Below, in pieces: positions 41,824 through 50,614 of a stretch of 64,000 nt of DNA. Every line of letters starts with the position of its first letter. Within the stretch, counting starts at the first letter, position 1. The position numbers and the translations under genes are program-made. Source of the DNA: Coneutiohabitans sp964457925. Its GTDB lineage: Bacteria; Zhuqueibacterota; Zhuqueibacteria; Zhuqueibacterales; Zhuqueibacteraceae. The DNA is taken from the NCBI GenBank assembly GCA_964457925.1, contig CAYWGH010000006.1, positions 149,142 through 213,141 on the forward strand. Reading direction: 5' to 3'. A model generated the notes under the pieces. That model did no database searches. It saw only the letters and a program-made list of their open reading frames with translations, and had not been told where the DNA came from.

Positions 41824-43284
41824 ATGGAAAAAATTCTTGCTGAAGCCCTGACTTTCGACGACGTGCTGTTGCTGCCGCAAGCCTCGTCCGTGCTGCCCGG
41901 CGAAGTCGATCTCAAAACCAATTTGACGCGGCGCATCAGCCTCAATATTCCGCTGATTAGCGCGGCAATGGACACTGTCACCGAAGCCAATCTTGCCATC
42001 GCGTTGGCGCGACAGGGCGGCATCGGCATCATTCACAAAAACATGTCGATTGAAAAACAAGCCGTGGAAATCGATGCCGTGAAGCGCTCGGAAAGCGGCA
42101 TGATCTACAATCCCATCACGCTCACCGCGGACAGCACCGTGCGTGAAGCGCTGCAGCTCATGAGCCGGTATCACATTTCCGGCATTCCGGTGGTGGAGGG
42201 CGAGCAGCTCGTCGGCATCATTACCAATCGCGATTTGCGTTTCGAGATTGATGTTGACTTGCCGGTTTCGGAAGTCATGACCAAGGAAAATCTCATCACG
42301 GCGCCGGTGGGCACAACGCTGGAGGCGGCCGAGCGCCTGCTGCAAGAGCATCGCATTGAGAAATTGCCCATTGTCGACAAGCGCGGCAAGCTTAAAGGCC
42401 TAATCACAGTCAAGGATATCAAAAATAAAAAAATGTATCCTGACGCCTCAAAAGACGAACGCGGCCGTTTGCGTGTGGGCGCTGCGGTGGGCGTGAGCCG
42501 CGACACGCTTGAGCGCGCCGCGGCGTTGGCGCAAGCCCATGTCGATGTGTTGGTGGTTGACACCGCGCATGGCCATTCCGAAGGCGTAATTAAAACCGTG
42601 CGGCAATTGCGAGAGGCTTACCCGGATCTCGATATTGTCGCCGGCAATGTCGCCACCGAGGCGGGCGCCTTGGCGTTGATCGAGGCCGGCGTGGATGCGG
42701 TGAAAGTCGGCATCGGGCCGGGGTCAATTTGCACCACGCGCGTCGTCGCGGGCGTGGGAGTGCCGCAAATCACCGCAGTGATGGAATGCGCCAAAGTCTG
42801 CCGCAAGTTCGACATTCCGCTGATTGCCGATGGCGGGATCAAGCAAACCGGTGACATTGCCAAAGCCATAGCTGCCGGCGCGGACACGGTGATGCTGGGC
42901 AACATGCTCGCCGGCACCGAAGAGAGTCCCGGCGAGATGATTTATTTGGAAGGCCGCAGCTATAAAACCTATCGCGCCATGGGCTCGCTTTCAGCGATGA
43001 AGCATGGCAGCAGCGACCGCTATTTTCAGGAGGGAAAGAAGAAGTTTGTGCCGGAGGGCATCGAGGGCCGTGTGCCGTATCGTGGCAAACTGGCGGACGT
43101 GGTGTTTCAAATGATTGGCGGCTTGCGCGCAGCCATGGGCTATGTCGGCGCGGCTTCCATCAGCGAATTGAAAGAAAAAAGCCGCTTCGTAAAGATCACC
43201 TCAGCGGGCTTGCGCGAAAGCCACCCGCACGACGTTATTATTACACATGAAGCGCCGAATTACAAGGTGCACGGGAATGCCTGA
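41824..43284 (+). CDS. guaB: inosine-5'-monophosphate dehydrogenase
   Basis: GuaB oxidises IMP to XMP, the first committed step of GMP synthesis. The 486-residue protein shows LTFDDVLLLPQASSVLP, NIPLISAAMDTVTEANLA, a CBS pair at about residues 95-215 (GIPVVEGEQLVGIITNRDLRF and KLPIVDKRGKLKGLITVKDI), VDTAHGHSEGV, KVGIGPGSICTTRVVAGVGVPQ with the catalytic Cys, and YRAMGSLSAM. AGGTGG precedes the ATG. It is monocistronic, convergent with gpmA. Confidence 0.97.
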   Translation: MEKILAEALTFDDVLLLPQASSVLPGEVDLKTNLTRRISLNIPLISAAMDTVTEANLAIALARQGGIGIIHKNMSIEKQAVEIDAVKRSESGMIYNPITLTADSTVREALQLMSRYHISGIPVVEGEQLVGIITNRDLRFEIDVDLPVSEVMTKENLITAPVGTTLEAAERLLQEHRIEKLPIVDKRGKLKGLITVKDIKNKKMYPDASKDERGRLRVGAAVGVSRDTLERAAALAQAHVDVLVVDTAHGHSEGVIKTVRQLREAYPDLDIVAGNVATEAGALALIEAGVDAVKVGIGPGSICTTRVVAGVGVPQITAVMECAKVCRKFDIPLIADGGIKQTGDIAKAIAAGADTVMLGNMLAGTEESPGEMIYLEGRSYKTYRAMGSLSAMKHGSSDRYFQEGKKKFVPEGIEGRVPYRGKLADVVFQMIGGLRAAMGYVGAASISELKEKSRFVKITSAGLRESHPHDVIITHEAPNYKVHGNA

Positions 43285-43392
43285 GGTTTGTTTTGAAGTT
43301 CGATCAAGAAAGCGAGGCGTCAAATGAAAAAAAGCGGCCTCAGATTCTTGGTTGACGAAAAGGGAGAAAAACTGCGGTTCTCATAAAAACAA

Positions 43393-43437
43393 AAAGAGAA
43401 CCAACGCCCAAAACCGGGGGCTGCGGAGATTCTCTTT
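43393..43437. terminator. possible bidirectional terminator between guaB and gpmA
   Basis: AAAGAGAA and TTCTCTTT form an 8-bp perfect outer stem around a GC-rich interior (CGCCC ... GGGGG). Its position between convergent genes suits a two-way terminator, but the stem is loose. Confidence 0.4.
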
Positions 43438-43485
43438 CGGTCTGTCACGGAAGCGCAACCCAAACCGCCTCAACAATTCCCTGCG

Positions 43486-44235
43486 TTACTTGCCCGCCTT
43501 GCCCTGATTGGCTACCGCTTGCATCGCTTGCCTAACGCTTTCCTCGTCGCCGAGATAGTAATGCCGTATCGGCTTTAATGCCTCATCCAATTCATACACC
43601 AACGGCATGCCGGTGGGGATGTTCAATTCGACGATGTCCTGGTTGGAAACGTTGTCGAGGTATTTGACCAGGGCGCGCAGGCTGTTGCCATGCGCGGCAA
43701 TGATCACGCGGCCGCCGGCTTTGATTTCGGGCACGATGGTTTCATGCCAGGCCGGCAGGAAACGCGCAACCGTGTCCTGCAAACACTCGGTTGTGGGGAG
43801 ATCTTTGTGAGACAAGTTTCTGTAGCGCGGGTCGTGGCCGGGATAGCGGGGGTCGTTTGTATCGAGCGCGGGCGGTCGAATGTCATAACTGCGGCGCCAG
43901 ATCTTCACTTGTTCCTCGCCGTATTTCTTCGCCGTTTCCGCTTTGTTTAAACCCTGCAACGCGCCATAATGCCTTTCATTCAAGCGCCATAGGCGTTGCA
44001 CCGGAATCCACATCAAATCCATCTCATCCAACACCAGCCAGAGCGAGCGAATCGCGCGTTTCAAAACCGAGGTAAACGCCAGATCAAAAACAAAGCCATT
44101 TTCTTTCAAAGCTTTCCCCGCATTTTGGGCTTCTAACACGCCCTTTTCCGTCAAATCGACGTCTGTCCAGCCGGTGAAGCGGTTTTCTTTGTTCCATATG
44201 CTTTCGCCGTGTCGTAACAGCACGAGTTTAGTCAT
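43486..44235 (-). CDS. gpmA: 2,3-bisphosphoglycerate-dependent phosphoglycerate mutase
   Basis: GpmA interconverts 3- and 2-phosphoglycerate in glycolysis. The 249-residue protein has LVLLRHGESIWNKENRFTGWTDVDL with the phosphohistidine, LNERHYGALQGLNKAETAKKYGEEQV, RRSYDIRPPAL, TECLQDTVARFLPAW and VIIAAHGNSLRALVKYLD. AGGAG lies six to seven bases before ATG 44235. It is the usual dPGM length. Confidence 0.96.
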   Translation of the reverse strand: MTKLVLLRHGESIWNKENRFTGWTDVDLTEKGVLEAQNAGKALKENGFVFDLAFTSVLKRAIRSLWLVLDEMDLMWIPVQRLWRLNERHYGALQGLNKAETAKKYGEEQVKIWRRSYDIRPPALDTNDPRYPGHDPRYRNLSHKDLPTTECLQDTVARFLPAWHETIVPEIKAGGRVIIAAHGNSLRALVKYLDNVSNQDIVELNIPTGMPLVYELDEALKPIRHYYLGDEESVRQAMQAVANQGKAGK

Positions 44236-44288
44236 GTCAAGCTCCTGATGACATAAAGAGAGTCAAGTTGTGGTTAACGCAGCGTCAT

Positions 44289-44999
44289 TTAATCTTTCAA
44301 AAATTTGCCAACAATCGCCGGCAGACGCTGCTGTTTTGTTTGCGCCGGCACGGTACGATGCCGATCGATCCAATAGCCCCAAGGCACGATGAGCCATTGC
44401 GACAAACCGAACAGCGCCAGGGCTTGCGTGTTGGGCGGGGGATTCTCCCGGCCGAGAACATTTCCGGCATAAAGCAAAACACTGAACGCCACAAAGCCCC
44501 AAAAAGCGTAATGCCCCGCGCGATCGTTTGCCTTTGTGCTACGGGCATACAACATCACGGCGAGGGCAAACAGCGCGCCCTCCAACAAAACCGTGGCAGC
44601 AATCGAATTCCACAAACCGAAGCCGGCATAAATCTCCGAACCCGGCGCAAGCGGCAAATCCGGGCGGTGCGTGATCAGGTCGAGCATCCAGTGACTGACC
44701 ACACAGAGCCCCAAAATCACCGCAGCTTTCACTTGCCGGCGCAGCGCAAAGTAAACCAAGCCAAACGCCAGCGCCCAGCACATCACCGTGAGCAGGCTGT
44801 GCGAGATGGGATAATCATAAAAGTCGAGAGGCGTGAACGCAGTGTTGCCGGGATCGATGCGAACGTGCTCGAGGCCGAGCAATAAAAGCATTGGCCACAG
44901 CAGATCAATAAATTGCGCTGCAAAAAACAGGGTTCCCAACGAGGTTTTGGGCGCAGCCTTTTTCGCTGCAAAGGCCACGGCATAATGCCCGATAAACAT
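44289..44999 (-). CDS. membrane protein, YdjM/DUF457-like putative metal-dependent hydrolase
   Basis: The 236-residue protein has about six hydrophobic segments and starts MFIGHYAVAFAAKKAAPKTS, with polar family motifs HYAVA, PISHSLL and VVSHWMLDLITHRPDLPL distributed between helices. These His/Asp patterns match the DUF457 family of membrane-bound putative metal-dependent hydrolases. GAGGAAG precedes the ATG. It lies 53 bp upstream of gpmA on the same strand. The reaction is unknown. Confidence 0.78.
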   Translation of the reverse strand: MFIGHYAVAFAAKKAAPKTSLGTLFFAAQFIDLLWPMLLLLGLEHVRIDPGNTAFTPLDFYDYPISHSLLTVMCWALAFGLVYFALRRQVKAAVILGLCVVSHWMLDLITHRPDLPLAPGSEIYAGFGLWNSIAATVLLEGALFALAVMLYARSTKANDRAGHYAFWGFVAFSVLLYAGNVLGRENPPPNTQALALFGLSQWLIVPWGYWIDRHRTVPAQTKQQRLPAIVGKFLKD

Positions 45000-45071
45000 T
45001 CTGCTTCCTCAACAAAATATATCTCACTCGGCATTTTCAAAGATGCCGCCGGCAAACAGGAGGCGCCTGCC

Positions 45072-46043
45072 TCATTTTGCCAGCACGCGCGCCAATTCCA
45101 GACGGCTCAAATCAATGTTCTTCTTGTTCGCAACGACTTCGGCCAGCGGCGTCGTCGCAATTTCATTTTTGAGCATGCCCACCAACACGCCATGCTTGCC
45201 CTGGGCAAGTTGCTCGGTTGCTTCCGCCCCCAGCCGGGTTGCCAGCAGGCGATCGTACGCGCCCGGCACGCCGCCGCGTTGCACATGGCCGATCGTGGTC
45301 ACGCGCAAATCAAAACCTAGCGTCTTTTTGTGCTCGGCAAAATAATGCGCCATGGCCTCGGCGTTGTATTTGGCGCCCTCCGCAACCACGACCAGCGCAT
45401 GCGCTTTGCCGCGTTCATAAGCCGCGCGCAAATCCGCGGCCACGACTTCCGGATCGGCCTCGACTTCCGGAACGATGATCGCCTCCGCGCCGCCGGCAAT
45501 GCCAGCCATCATCGCCAGATAACCGCAATCACGACCCATCACCTCAACAAGAAACGCGCGTTGATGCGAGGAGGCCGTTACTTTCAAGCGATCAATCGAT
45601 TCCAGCGCAATGTTGAGCGCGGTGTCAACGCCGATGGTGATCTCCGAGCCATAAAGATCATTGTCAATCGTCGAAGCCACGCCGATGACGGGAAAACCGG
45701 TTTGCGATAATGCGTGCGCCCCGGTTTGCGAGCCGTTGCCGCCAATCACCACCAGGGCATCGACTTGGCGCTGGCGCAGCGTGCGCAAGGCCTTCATGCG
45801 GCCTTCTTCCGTGCGGAATTCCGGGCAGCGCGCGCTTCCCAAAATGGTGCCGCCGCGCTGCAAAATGCCGCCGACATCGCGCGCGCCGAGCGCCACGAAA
45901 TTGTCGTCAATCAAGCCGGCATAACCGTGACGCACACCGAAAACCTGCCAGCCTTTATTCACCCCGGTGCGCACCACCGCGCGAATGGCGGCATTCATGC
46001 CGGGCGCGTCGCCCCCGCTGGTTAAAACCGCGATACGATTCAT
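45072..46043 (-). CDS. pfkA: 6-phosphofructokinase
   Basis: PfkA phosphorylates fructose-6-phosphate. The 323-residue protein has AVLTSGGDAPGMNAAIRAVV, a VVIGGNGSQTGAHAL block, GVASTIDNDLYGSEITIGVDTALN with catalytic Asp, VEVMGRDCGYLA and LGFDLRVTTIGHVQRGGVPGAYDR. The GGDGS sequence of ATP-dependent PFKs is GGNGS here; the following Gly, which marks ATP rather than pyrophosphate use, is kept. ATG 46043 has an AAGGA site. It is the same length as bacterial ATP-PFKs. With gpmA it marks a small glycolytic cluster. Confidence 0.95.
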   Translation of the reverse strand: MNRIAVLTSGGDAPGMNAAIRAVVRTGVNKGWQVFGVRHGYAGLIDDNFVALGARDVGGILQRGGTILGSARCPEFRTEEGRMKALRTLRQRQVDALVVIGGNGSQTGAHALSQTGFPVIGVASTIDNDLYGSEITIGVDTALNIALESIDRLKVTASSHQRAFLVEVMGRDCGYLAMMAGIAGGAEAIIVPEVEADPEVVAADLRAAYERGKAHALVVVAEGAKYNAEAMAHYFAEHKKTLGFDLRVTTIGHVQRGGVPGAYDRLLATRLGAEATEQLAQGKHGVLVGMLKNEIATTPLAEVVANKKNIDLSRLELARVLAK

Positions 46044-46115
46044 TTATCGTCCTTGAGATCATGTACAAATGCAGCGGCGAAGGTAGCGAAAACAACCAGC
46101 CAAAGTCAAGGCCGC

Positions 46116-47297
46116 TCACAAATAGTCCACCTTGAAATCCTTCGGTTTTTCCTGGGCGGCGTAAATATTGAAGGAGATGCGCCCGAGCAAGCGGCCGCTT
46201 TCGGTGCGCACTTCGACGCGCCATTTGCCCGGCTCGGCGTTGCGCTTGCGTGTGTACCATCGCCAGCCGCCATCGCGGCCGCCGCGCGCGGTGTAGGAAA
46301 TTTGATCGCGCGTGACCCAATCACCCTGCTCATTTTTCTTTTGCCAATGATGCACGATGCGCTGCTTCAAATCCGTGGGCGCGAAGATGGCGGCAAAGCA
46401 ATAAATTGAATCGCCGGGGGAGTACGCGAAATCGCGATCATCGTCTTTGAAGAATTGCCACCACCGCGGCTGGGTATATTTCACTTCATAGCGTTCGTCA
46501 ACCCGGCGCACACTGCGATAGATGCCGCCGTCTTTCAAGGCGAGCGGCACCGGCGGCATCCAGTTGAAAAAGTAGAAAATGATCTGCACCAAAAAAATCA
46601 CCAACGGCGCCTTGAGCAGCATGCGGAGATCGCGCTTGAAACCCGCCATATCCTTGCCATAAATCGCGAGCCAAATGAACGCCATCAGCAGCAGACTCAA
46701 CACGCCGCTGAGCAAAAACATGACAGCATTCATGACGCGCGTCACCACCGGCAGGAAAAATGTGAGAAAGGCAAAGCAGCAGAAAAAATAAATCGCGACC
46801 AGCGTGCGCACGCTTTGGAAGCGGTGCGCGAAGAATTCATTGGCCAGCATCAAGGCCACCAGCAAACCAATGAACAAATAAGCATCCGCCACCGCCGCGC
46901 TTTTGAAGTAGAACACGACGTAGCTCGACAACAAGCTGCCAAACAGAAAGTGCAGCGCGAATGTCACCCATTCCAGGCGGGCGCTCAGCCAGGGCGCGCG
47001 CAACTGGCCGCGTTCCAACCGCCCGAGAATGATGAGCAGCACGCCGGCAAGCAGAGTATAAATCAGCAAAATGAGGTTGTCTATCCAGGCGTCGATGCGC
47101 GTGAGGGTGAACGAGTCATACAAGAAACCCGCGACAAATGCGATGACCGGGATATATTTTTCGTAGCGCCGGTAAGTCGCCTCGCCTTTTTCCTTGAGTT
47201 GCCGGCCTTGTTGTAATTTTTTTTGATAGTATTCATCTGATTTTTTTCGGTACTCGGCAACACGCTGCTTAAAAGCAGTGACGTAGGGTTCAAACAT
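46116..47297 (-). CDS. DUF2914 multi-pass membrane protein
   Basis: The 393-residue protein begins with a charged helical stretch (KKSDEYYQKKLQQGRQLKEK), then has about eight hydrophobic segments from residue 50 to 250. It ends in a soluble DUF2914 domain (DSIYCFAAIFAPTDLKQRIVHHW to GKWRVEVRTESGRLLGRISF). The C-terminal beta domain is thought to be extracytoplasmic. I chose ATG 47297, with GAGGGAG upstream, over the longer frame. Function is not known; DUF2914 also occurs in CBM-like secreted proteins. Confidence 0.85.
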   Translation of the reverse strand: MFEPYVTAFKQRVAEYRKKSDEYYQKKLQQGRQLKEKGEATYRRYEKYIPVIAFVAGFLYDSFTLTRIDAWIDNLILLIYTLLAGVLLIILGRLERGQLRAPWLSARLEWVTFALHFLFGSLLSSYVVFYFKSAAVADAYLFIGLLVALMLANEFFAHRFQSVRTLVAIYFFCCFAFLTFFLPVVTRVMNAVMFLLSGVLSLLLMAFIWLAIYGKDMAGFKRDLRMLLKAPLVIFLVQIIFYFFNWMPPVPLALKDGGIYRSVRRVDERYEVKYTQPRWWQFFKDDDRDFAYSPGDSIYCFAAIFAPTDLKQRIVHHWQKKNEQGDWVTRDQISYTARGGRDGGWRWYTRKRNAEPGKWRVEVRTESGRLLGRISFNIYAAQEKPKDFKVDYL

Positions 47298-47478
47298 ATT
47301 TTCTCCCTCGCGGCTTAAGGATTTTAGTTTCCGGTGATCGATGAAAACACCGCCCACGGCAAGCCACCTTCGAAAAAGCCCTTGCGAATCAGTCAAGCTG
47401 GCCGTACATTAATGCGACAATTTATCGAATTACCGCCTGCATTTCAAGGGCGACCATCAAATTCAGCAGGAAAAAGCC

Positions 47479-47970
47479 ATGCCATCGTTTGACATTGTCA
47501 GCGACGTGGATTTGCAGGAAGTCGACAACGCGCTCAACAATACCAAAAAAGAATTGGCGACGCGCTACGATTTTCGCGGCTCCACCACCACGCTCGAACT
47601 TAACAAAAAAGAAATGAAAATTGTGCTGCATACGGAAGACGAGATGAAAGCGCGCGCGGTGCGTGAAATCTTGTCGATTCATCTGGCCAAGCGCAAAATC
47701 GACCCGCGCGCCCTCGAATTTGGCGAGGTTGAGCCGGGCCAGGGCAAAACCGTCAAAGTCGAAATCAAAATCAAAAAGGGCCTGGATAAAGACACTGCGC
47801 GCGAGATTGTCAAGCTGATCAAAGACAGCAAGCTCAAGGTGCAGGCCGCGATTCAGGATGAGCAAGTGCGCGTGACGGGCAAAAAAATCGACGATCTGCA
47901 GGCCGTCATCAAACTCGCGCGCGAAAGCAATGTAAAAGTTCCGTTGCAGTACGTCAACATGAAAAGCTGA
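47479..47970 (+). CDS. yajQ: YajQ-family nucleotide-binding protein
   Basis: The 163-residue protein matches YajQ throughout: MPSFDIVSDVDLQEVDNALN, TRYDFRGSTTTLEL, VRVTGKKIDDLQAVIKL and a terminal VPLQYVNMK. Relatives bind cyclic di-GMP and tune transcription factors in Xanthomonas and Pseudomonas; others bind ATP or GTP. AGGAAAAAG precedes the ATG. The plsC-like gene begins immediately after its stop (TGATTG), so they are one transcript. Confidence 0.95.
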   Translation: MPSFDIVSDVDLQEVDNALNNTKKELATRYDFRGSTTTLELNKKEMKIVLHTEDEMKARAVREILSIHLAKRKIDPRALEFGEVEPGQGKTVKVEIKIKKGLDKDTAREIVKLIKDSKLKVQAAIQDEQVRVTGKKIDDLQAVIKLARESNVKVPLQYVNMKS

Positions 47971-48789
47971 TTGCTCAGCGTCAAAGCGTTTGCACGATTC
48001 CACGCCAGGAGGCGCATCATCGAAAACAATTCTGTCAGCGGGCTGCGCACCGCTTATTTGACTGTCATGACGCTGCTGGCGCTGATCACCGGCATGTTTG
48101 TCATCATCGTCGTCAGCATACTGACGCTCGGGCAGGCAAAAAATTTTCTCGTCTCGAAATTCGGCGGCTGGATGGGGCGCTTCGTCTTGTTTTGCGCCGG
48201 GGTTAAAATCAAATTCGAATACCTGCAGAAGCCCGTGCCGCGTCCGGCGATTTACATCGGCAATCACAGCTCGACGCTGGATATCTTTTTGATTTTAGCG
48301 ATGCAATTGCCGGCGGTGCGTTTCGTGGCCAAGCATGAATTTCTCTACAACCCACCGTTTGCGATCATGGGGCTGCTCACCGGCCAGATCTTTATCAAAC
48401 GCCAGGACTCTGAGCGCGCCATTGCCACGCTCAATCGCGCGTACAAGCGCATTCGCCGGCAACGCCTCTCGCTCTTTCTCATGCCGGAAGGCACGCGCAT
48501 GGAACACGGCCAAATCGGGACATTCAAAAAGGGCGCGTTTCGCATGGCGATGGACTTGCAATATCCCATCGTGCCGATTTATTTCGGCGGCGCGCGGCGG
48601 CTGTGCCCCGGTAAATCGTTGCAAGTGCGCCGCGGCGCCGTGCTATTGCGTTTCAATCCGGCGGTGGATACGCGCAGTTGGACGGCCGAAAATTTGGATG
48701 AAAACGTGGCGCGGTTGCGCGCTGACTATGTGCGGTGGCATGAAGAGTTCAATCAAAACTATGAAGCCATGCTCGCAACCTCAGAATGA
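47971..48789 (+). CDS. plsC: 1-acyl-sn-glycerol-3-phosphate acyltransferase
   Basis: PlsC acylates lysophosphatidic acid to phosphatidic acid at the inner membrane. The 272-residue frame has a hydrophobic N-terminal stretch (LTVMTLLALITGMFVIIVVSI), then motif I GNHSSTLDIF (HX4D), motif II-like FIKRQD, motif III LFLMPEGTRME and PIVPIYFGGAR. The start is uncertain. TTG 47971 directly follows yajQ. An AGGAGG sits at 48007-48012, six bases before ATC 48019, which is where the family's N-terminus would begin, so initiation at a non-standard codon is conceivable. Confidence 0.9.
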   Translation: MLSVKAFARFHARRRIIENNSVSGLRTAYLTVMTLLALITGMFVIIVVSILTLGQAKNFLVSKFGGWMGRFVLFCAGVKIKFEYLQKPVPRPAIYIGNHSSTLDIFLILAMQLPAVRFVAKHEFLYNPPFAIMGLLTGQIFIKRQDSERAIATLNRAYKRIRRQRLSLFLMPEGTRMEHGQIGTFKKGAFRMAMDLQYPIVPIYFGGARRLCPGKSLQVRRGAVLLRFNPAVDTRSWTAENLDENVARLRADYVRWHEEFNQNYEAMLATSE

Positions 48790-48837
48790 AGCAAACCAGG
48801 CAACACGAGTTCATCAAGTTTATGCCCCGGCAAAAAA

Positions 48838-49587
48838 ATGAACATAAACGTTCGTAAAACGGAACTGCCAGCCCTCCTCCCCCTCCGCCATTTATTTCTC
48901 CAAGAATGCAATTTCCAAATCAGATACAATGCTTGCCACGAACGCGGCTGGACGGATTCTTATCTTCTCACCAGCGATGAGATTGCGGTCGGGTACGGTT
49001 CAATAAAAGGACAAGAGCTTGCCGACCGTGACACCATTTTTGAATTTTACGTGATCCCTGCCTTCCGAAAATATGCAAGCGAGTTTTTTACGAAGTTAAT
49101 CGTGGCTTCTGGGGCAAAATTCCTCGAATGCCAGAGCAATGATTTACTGTTCACCCCGATGCTGTATGAGTTTGCGCAAAATATCAATGCTGATGTTGTA
49201 TTATTCGAAGAACATGCTGCGACTGAACATGCAATTCCCGGCGTTGTTTTTCGCCGCAGAGCAGAGAACGACATGATATTCGAGCACAAAATTGAGCCGG
49301 TGGGTGAATATGTTTTGGAATGGCGTGGAGAAATTGTCGCGACCGGCGGTTTTATGTTGCACTACAACATGCCGTTCGCGGATTTATACATGGAAGTCAA
49401 GGAGAGTTTCCGCAAAAGAGGTTTAGGAAGTTTTATTTTGCAGGAGTTGAAGCAGGCATGCTACCTCGCCGGGCGAGCGCCGGCGGCGCGCTGCAATATT
49501 CAAAATAAAGCATCGCGAGCGGCTTTGCGCAAGGCGGGTATGAGAGTTTGTGGGTTTATGTTAAAGGGGGAAATCAAGACAATTTGA
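48838..49587 (+). CDS. GNAT-family acetyltransferase
   Basis: The 249-residue protein has a GNAT fold in its C-terminal half, with a beta-strand/acetyl-CoA loop ADLYMEVKESFRKRGLGSFIL (the RKRGLG is the Q/R-x-x-G-x-G pyrophosphate motif) and ARCNIQNKASRAALRKAG. The N-terminal half repeats the layout less clearly (FEFYVIPAFRKYASEFFTKLI), so it may be a tandem GNAT with a degenerate first copy. The acceptor is unknown. The next gene starts eight bases after its stop. Confidence 0.82.
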   Translation: MNINVRKTELPALLPLRHLFLQECNFQIRYNACHERGWTDSYLLTSDEIAVGYGSIKGQELADRDTIFEFYVIPAFRKYASEFFTKLIVASGAKFLECQSNDLLFTPMLYEFAQNINADVVLFEEHAATEHAIPGVVFRRRAENDMIFEHKIEPVGEYVLEWRGEIVATGGFMLHYNMPFADLYMEVKESFRKRGLGSFILQELKQACYLAGRAPAARCNIQNKASRAALRKAGMRVCGFMLKGEIKTI

Positions 49588-49595
49588 GAGGCAAA

Positions 49596-50051
49596 ATGAA
49601 ATCCGCGCGAAGAAATGATCCTTGCCCGTGCGGTTCTGGAAAGAAATACAAGAATTGTTGCTACCATGAGAATTACGCTCAAGCCACGCCGGCAAAAAAG
49701 ACGGTACACTTCACACAATTGGAAGGATTTCGCACCTCTGCTCAAATCACTTCTTTTGATGCAATCCCCACACACAACAAGAACGGTTTGCGACCGGAGA
49801 TTTCTGCGGAGCAAATGATGGATTTGTGTCTCGATGAAATCTACAAATTGCTTGCGGCCGACCGCGTTGGCATGACCAAAGACTTGGTCGATGCCGTGCT
49901 TCATAAAATGGATATTGTTCCGACTTTCACCTATCGACAGATTGCAGAGCGCATGGAACATGATCGCAGGTTTAACGTCTTTAAAGGGCAAATTTGCAGC
50001 CTCAAAGGCATGGATCCTGTGACGTTGATGTTGCAGAAACTACGACCTTGA
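49596..50051 (+). CDS. SEC-C zinc-motif protein
   Basis: The 151-residue protein opens with RNDPCPCGSGKKYKNCCYHE, the SEC-C motif C-x-C-x8-C-C that binds zinc, as at the SecA C-terminus. The rest is helical (SAEQMMDLCLDEIYKLLAADR, YRQIAERMEHDRRF) with no recognised domain. GAGAGG lies nine bases before ATG 49596. It follows the GNAT gene closely and is likely co-transcribed. Function is unknown. Confidence 0.85.
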   Translation: MKSARRNDPCPCGSGKKYKNCCYHENYAQATPAKKTVHFTQLEGFRTSAQITSFDAIPTHNKNGLRPEISAEQMMDLCLDEIYKLLAADRVGMTKDLVDAVLHKMDIVPTFTYRQIAERMEHDRRFNVFKGQICSLKGMDPVTLMLQKLRP

Positions 50052-50189
50052 CTTCCCCCAAAACATGTTTTGCAAATTTGAACCCTGCGGATTTCACTAG
50101 GATTTCTCTTGAGGCAGCAATGTTGTGGGAAATTTATTTGGCAATTGAAAATCGTCTTGGCTATATTTTGACGCCATTCATCAATTGGA

Positions 50190-50420
50190 GCGAATGCCGT
50201 GCACGGCTTTTTGAAGAAGGCGCAAGACAATCCCCCCCTGGCAAAATACTGCTTTGAAAACGGCCATTACGACGCCTCCGCCAACCGCGCGCTTATACCT
50301 CAGAAGAGAATCTATCCAGGCAGGCTCAGTTCAGCCTTATTGGACATGCTTTTCATTCGAAATCGCGCCGACTATTTGAACGAGCCTTTGAGCAAAAACC
50401 AGCATCGGGCCAACTTGCCT
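50190..50420 (+). pseudogene. possible decayed HEPN-domain (UPF0332-like) gene
   Basis: A plus-strand frame reads FLKKAQDNPPLAKYCFENGH and then YDASANRA, close to the start of UPF0332 HEPN proteins. The family's central helices are missing, and LLDMLFIRNRADYLNEPLSK follows, resembling the family's later LRNxADY segment. No start codon or ribosome-binding site suits it. Resemblance is by motif only. Confidence 0.3.
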
Positions 50421-50614
50421 GGCGCAGGAATTTGTTGGATTGATCTTTGTTTGTGCCAAATGGCATGAACTGTCTGAGTTACGATCTTAAATAATGTAAC
50501 CGGGTCTATAACCATCTGGTTTCGAGTACGTGTTTTGAGCGAAGGCAGACTTTCCGGCTGCCTGGTGAAACTGGCTGGAAGGCCTGTCTCATTTCTGGAA
50601 ATTAAAGGAGATTC
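50421..50614. other. leader region of the membrane protein gene
   Basis: With the relic before it, this completes a 563-base stretch (50052-50614) without an intact gene. AGGCAG and CTGCCT pair around ACTTTCCGG near 50545, and AAAGGAG sits directly before the next start. I see no known riboswitch. Confidence 0.4.
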
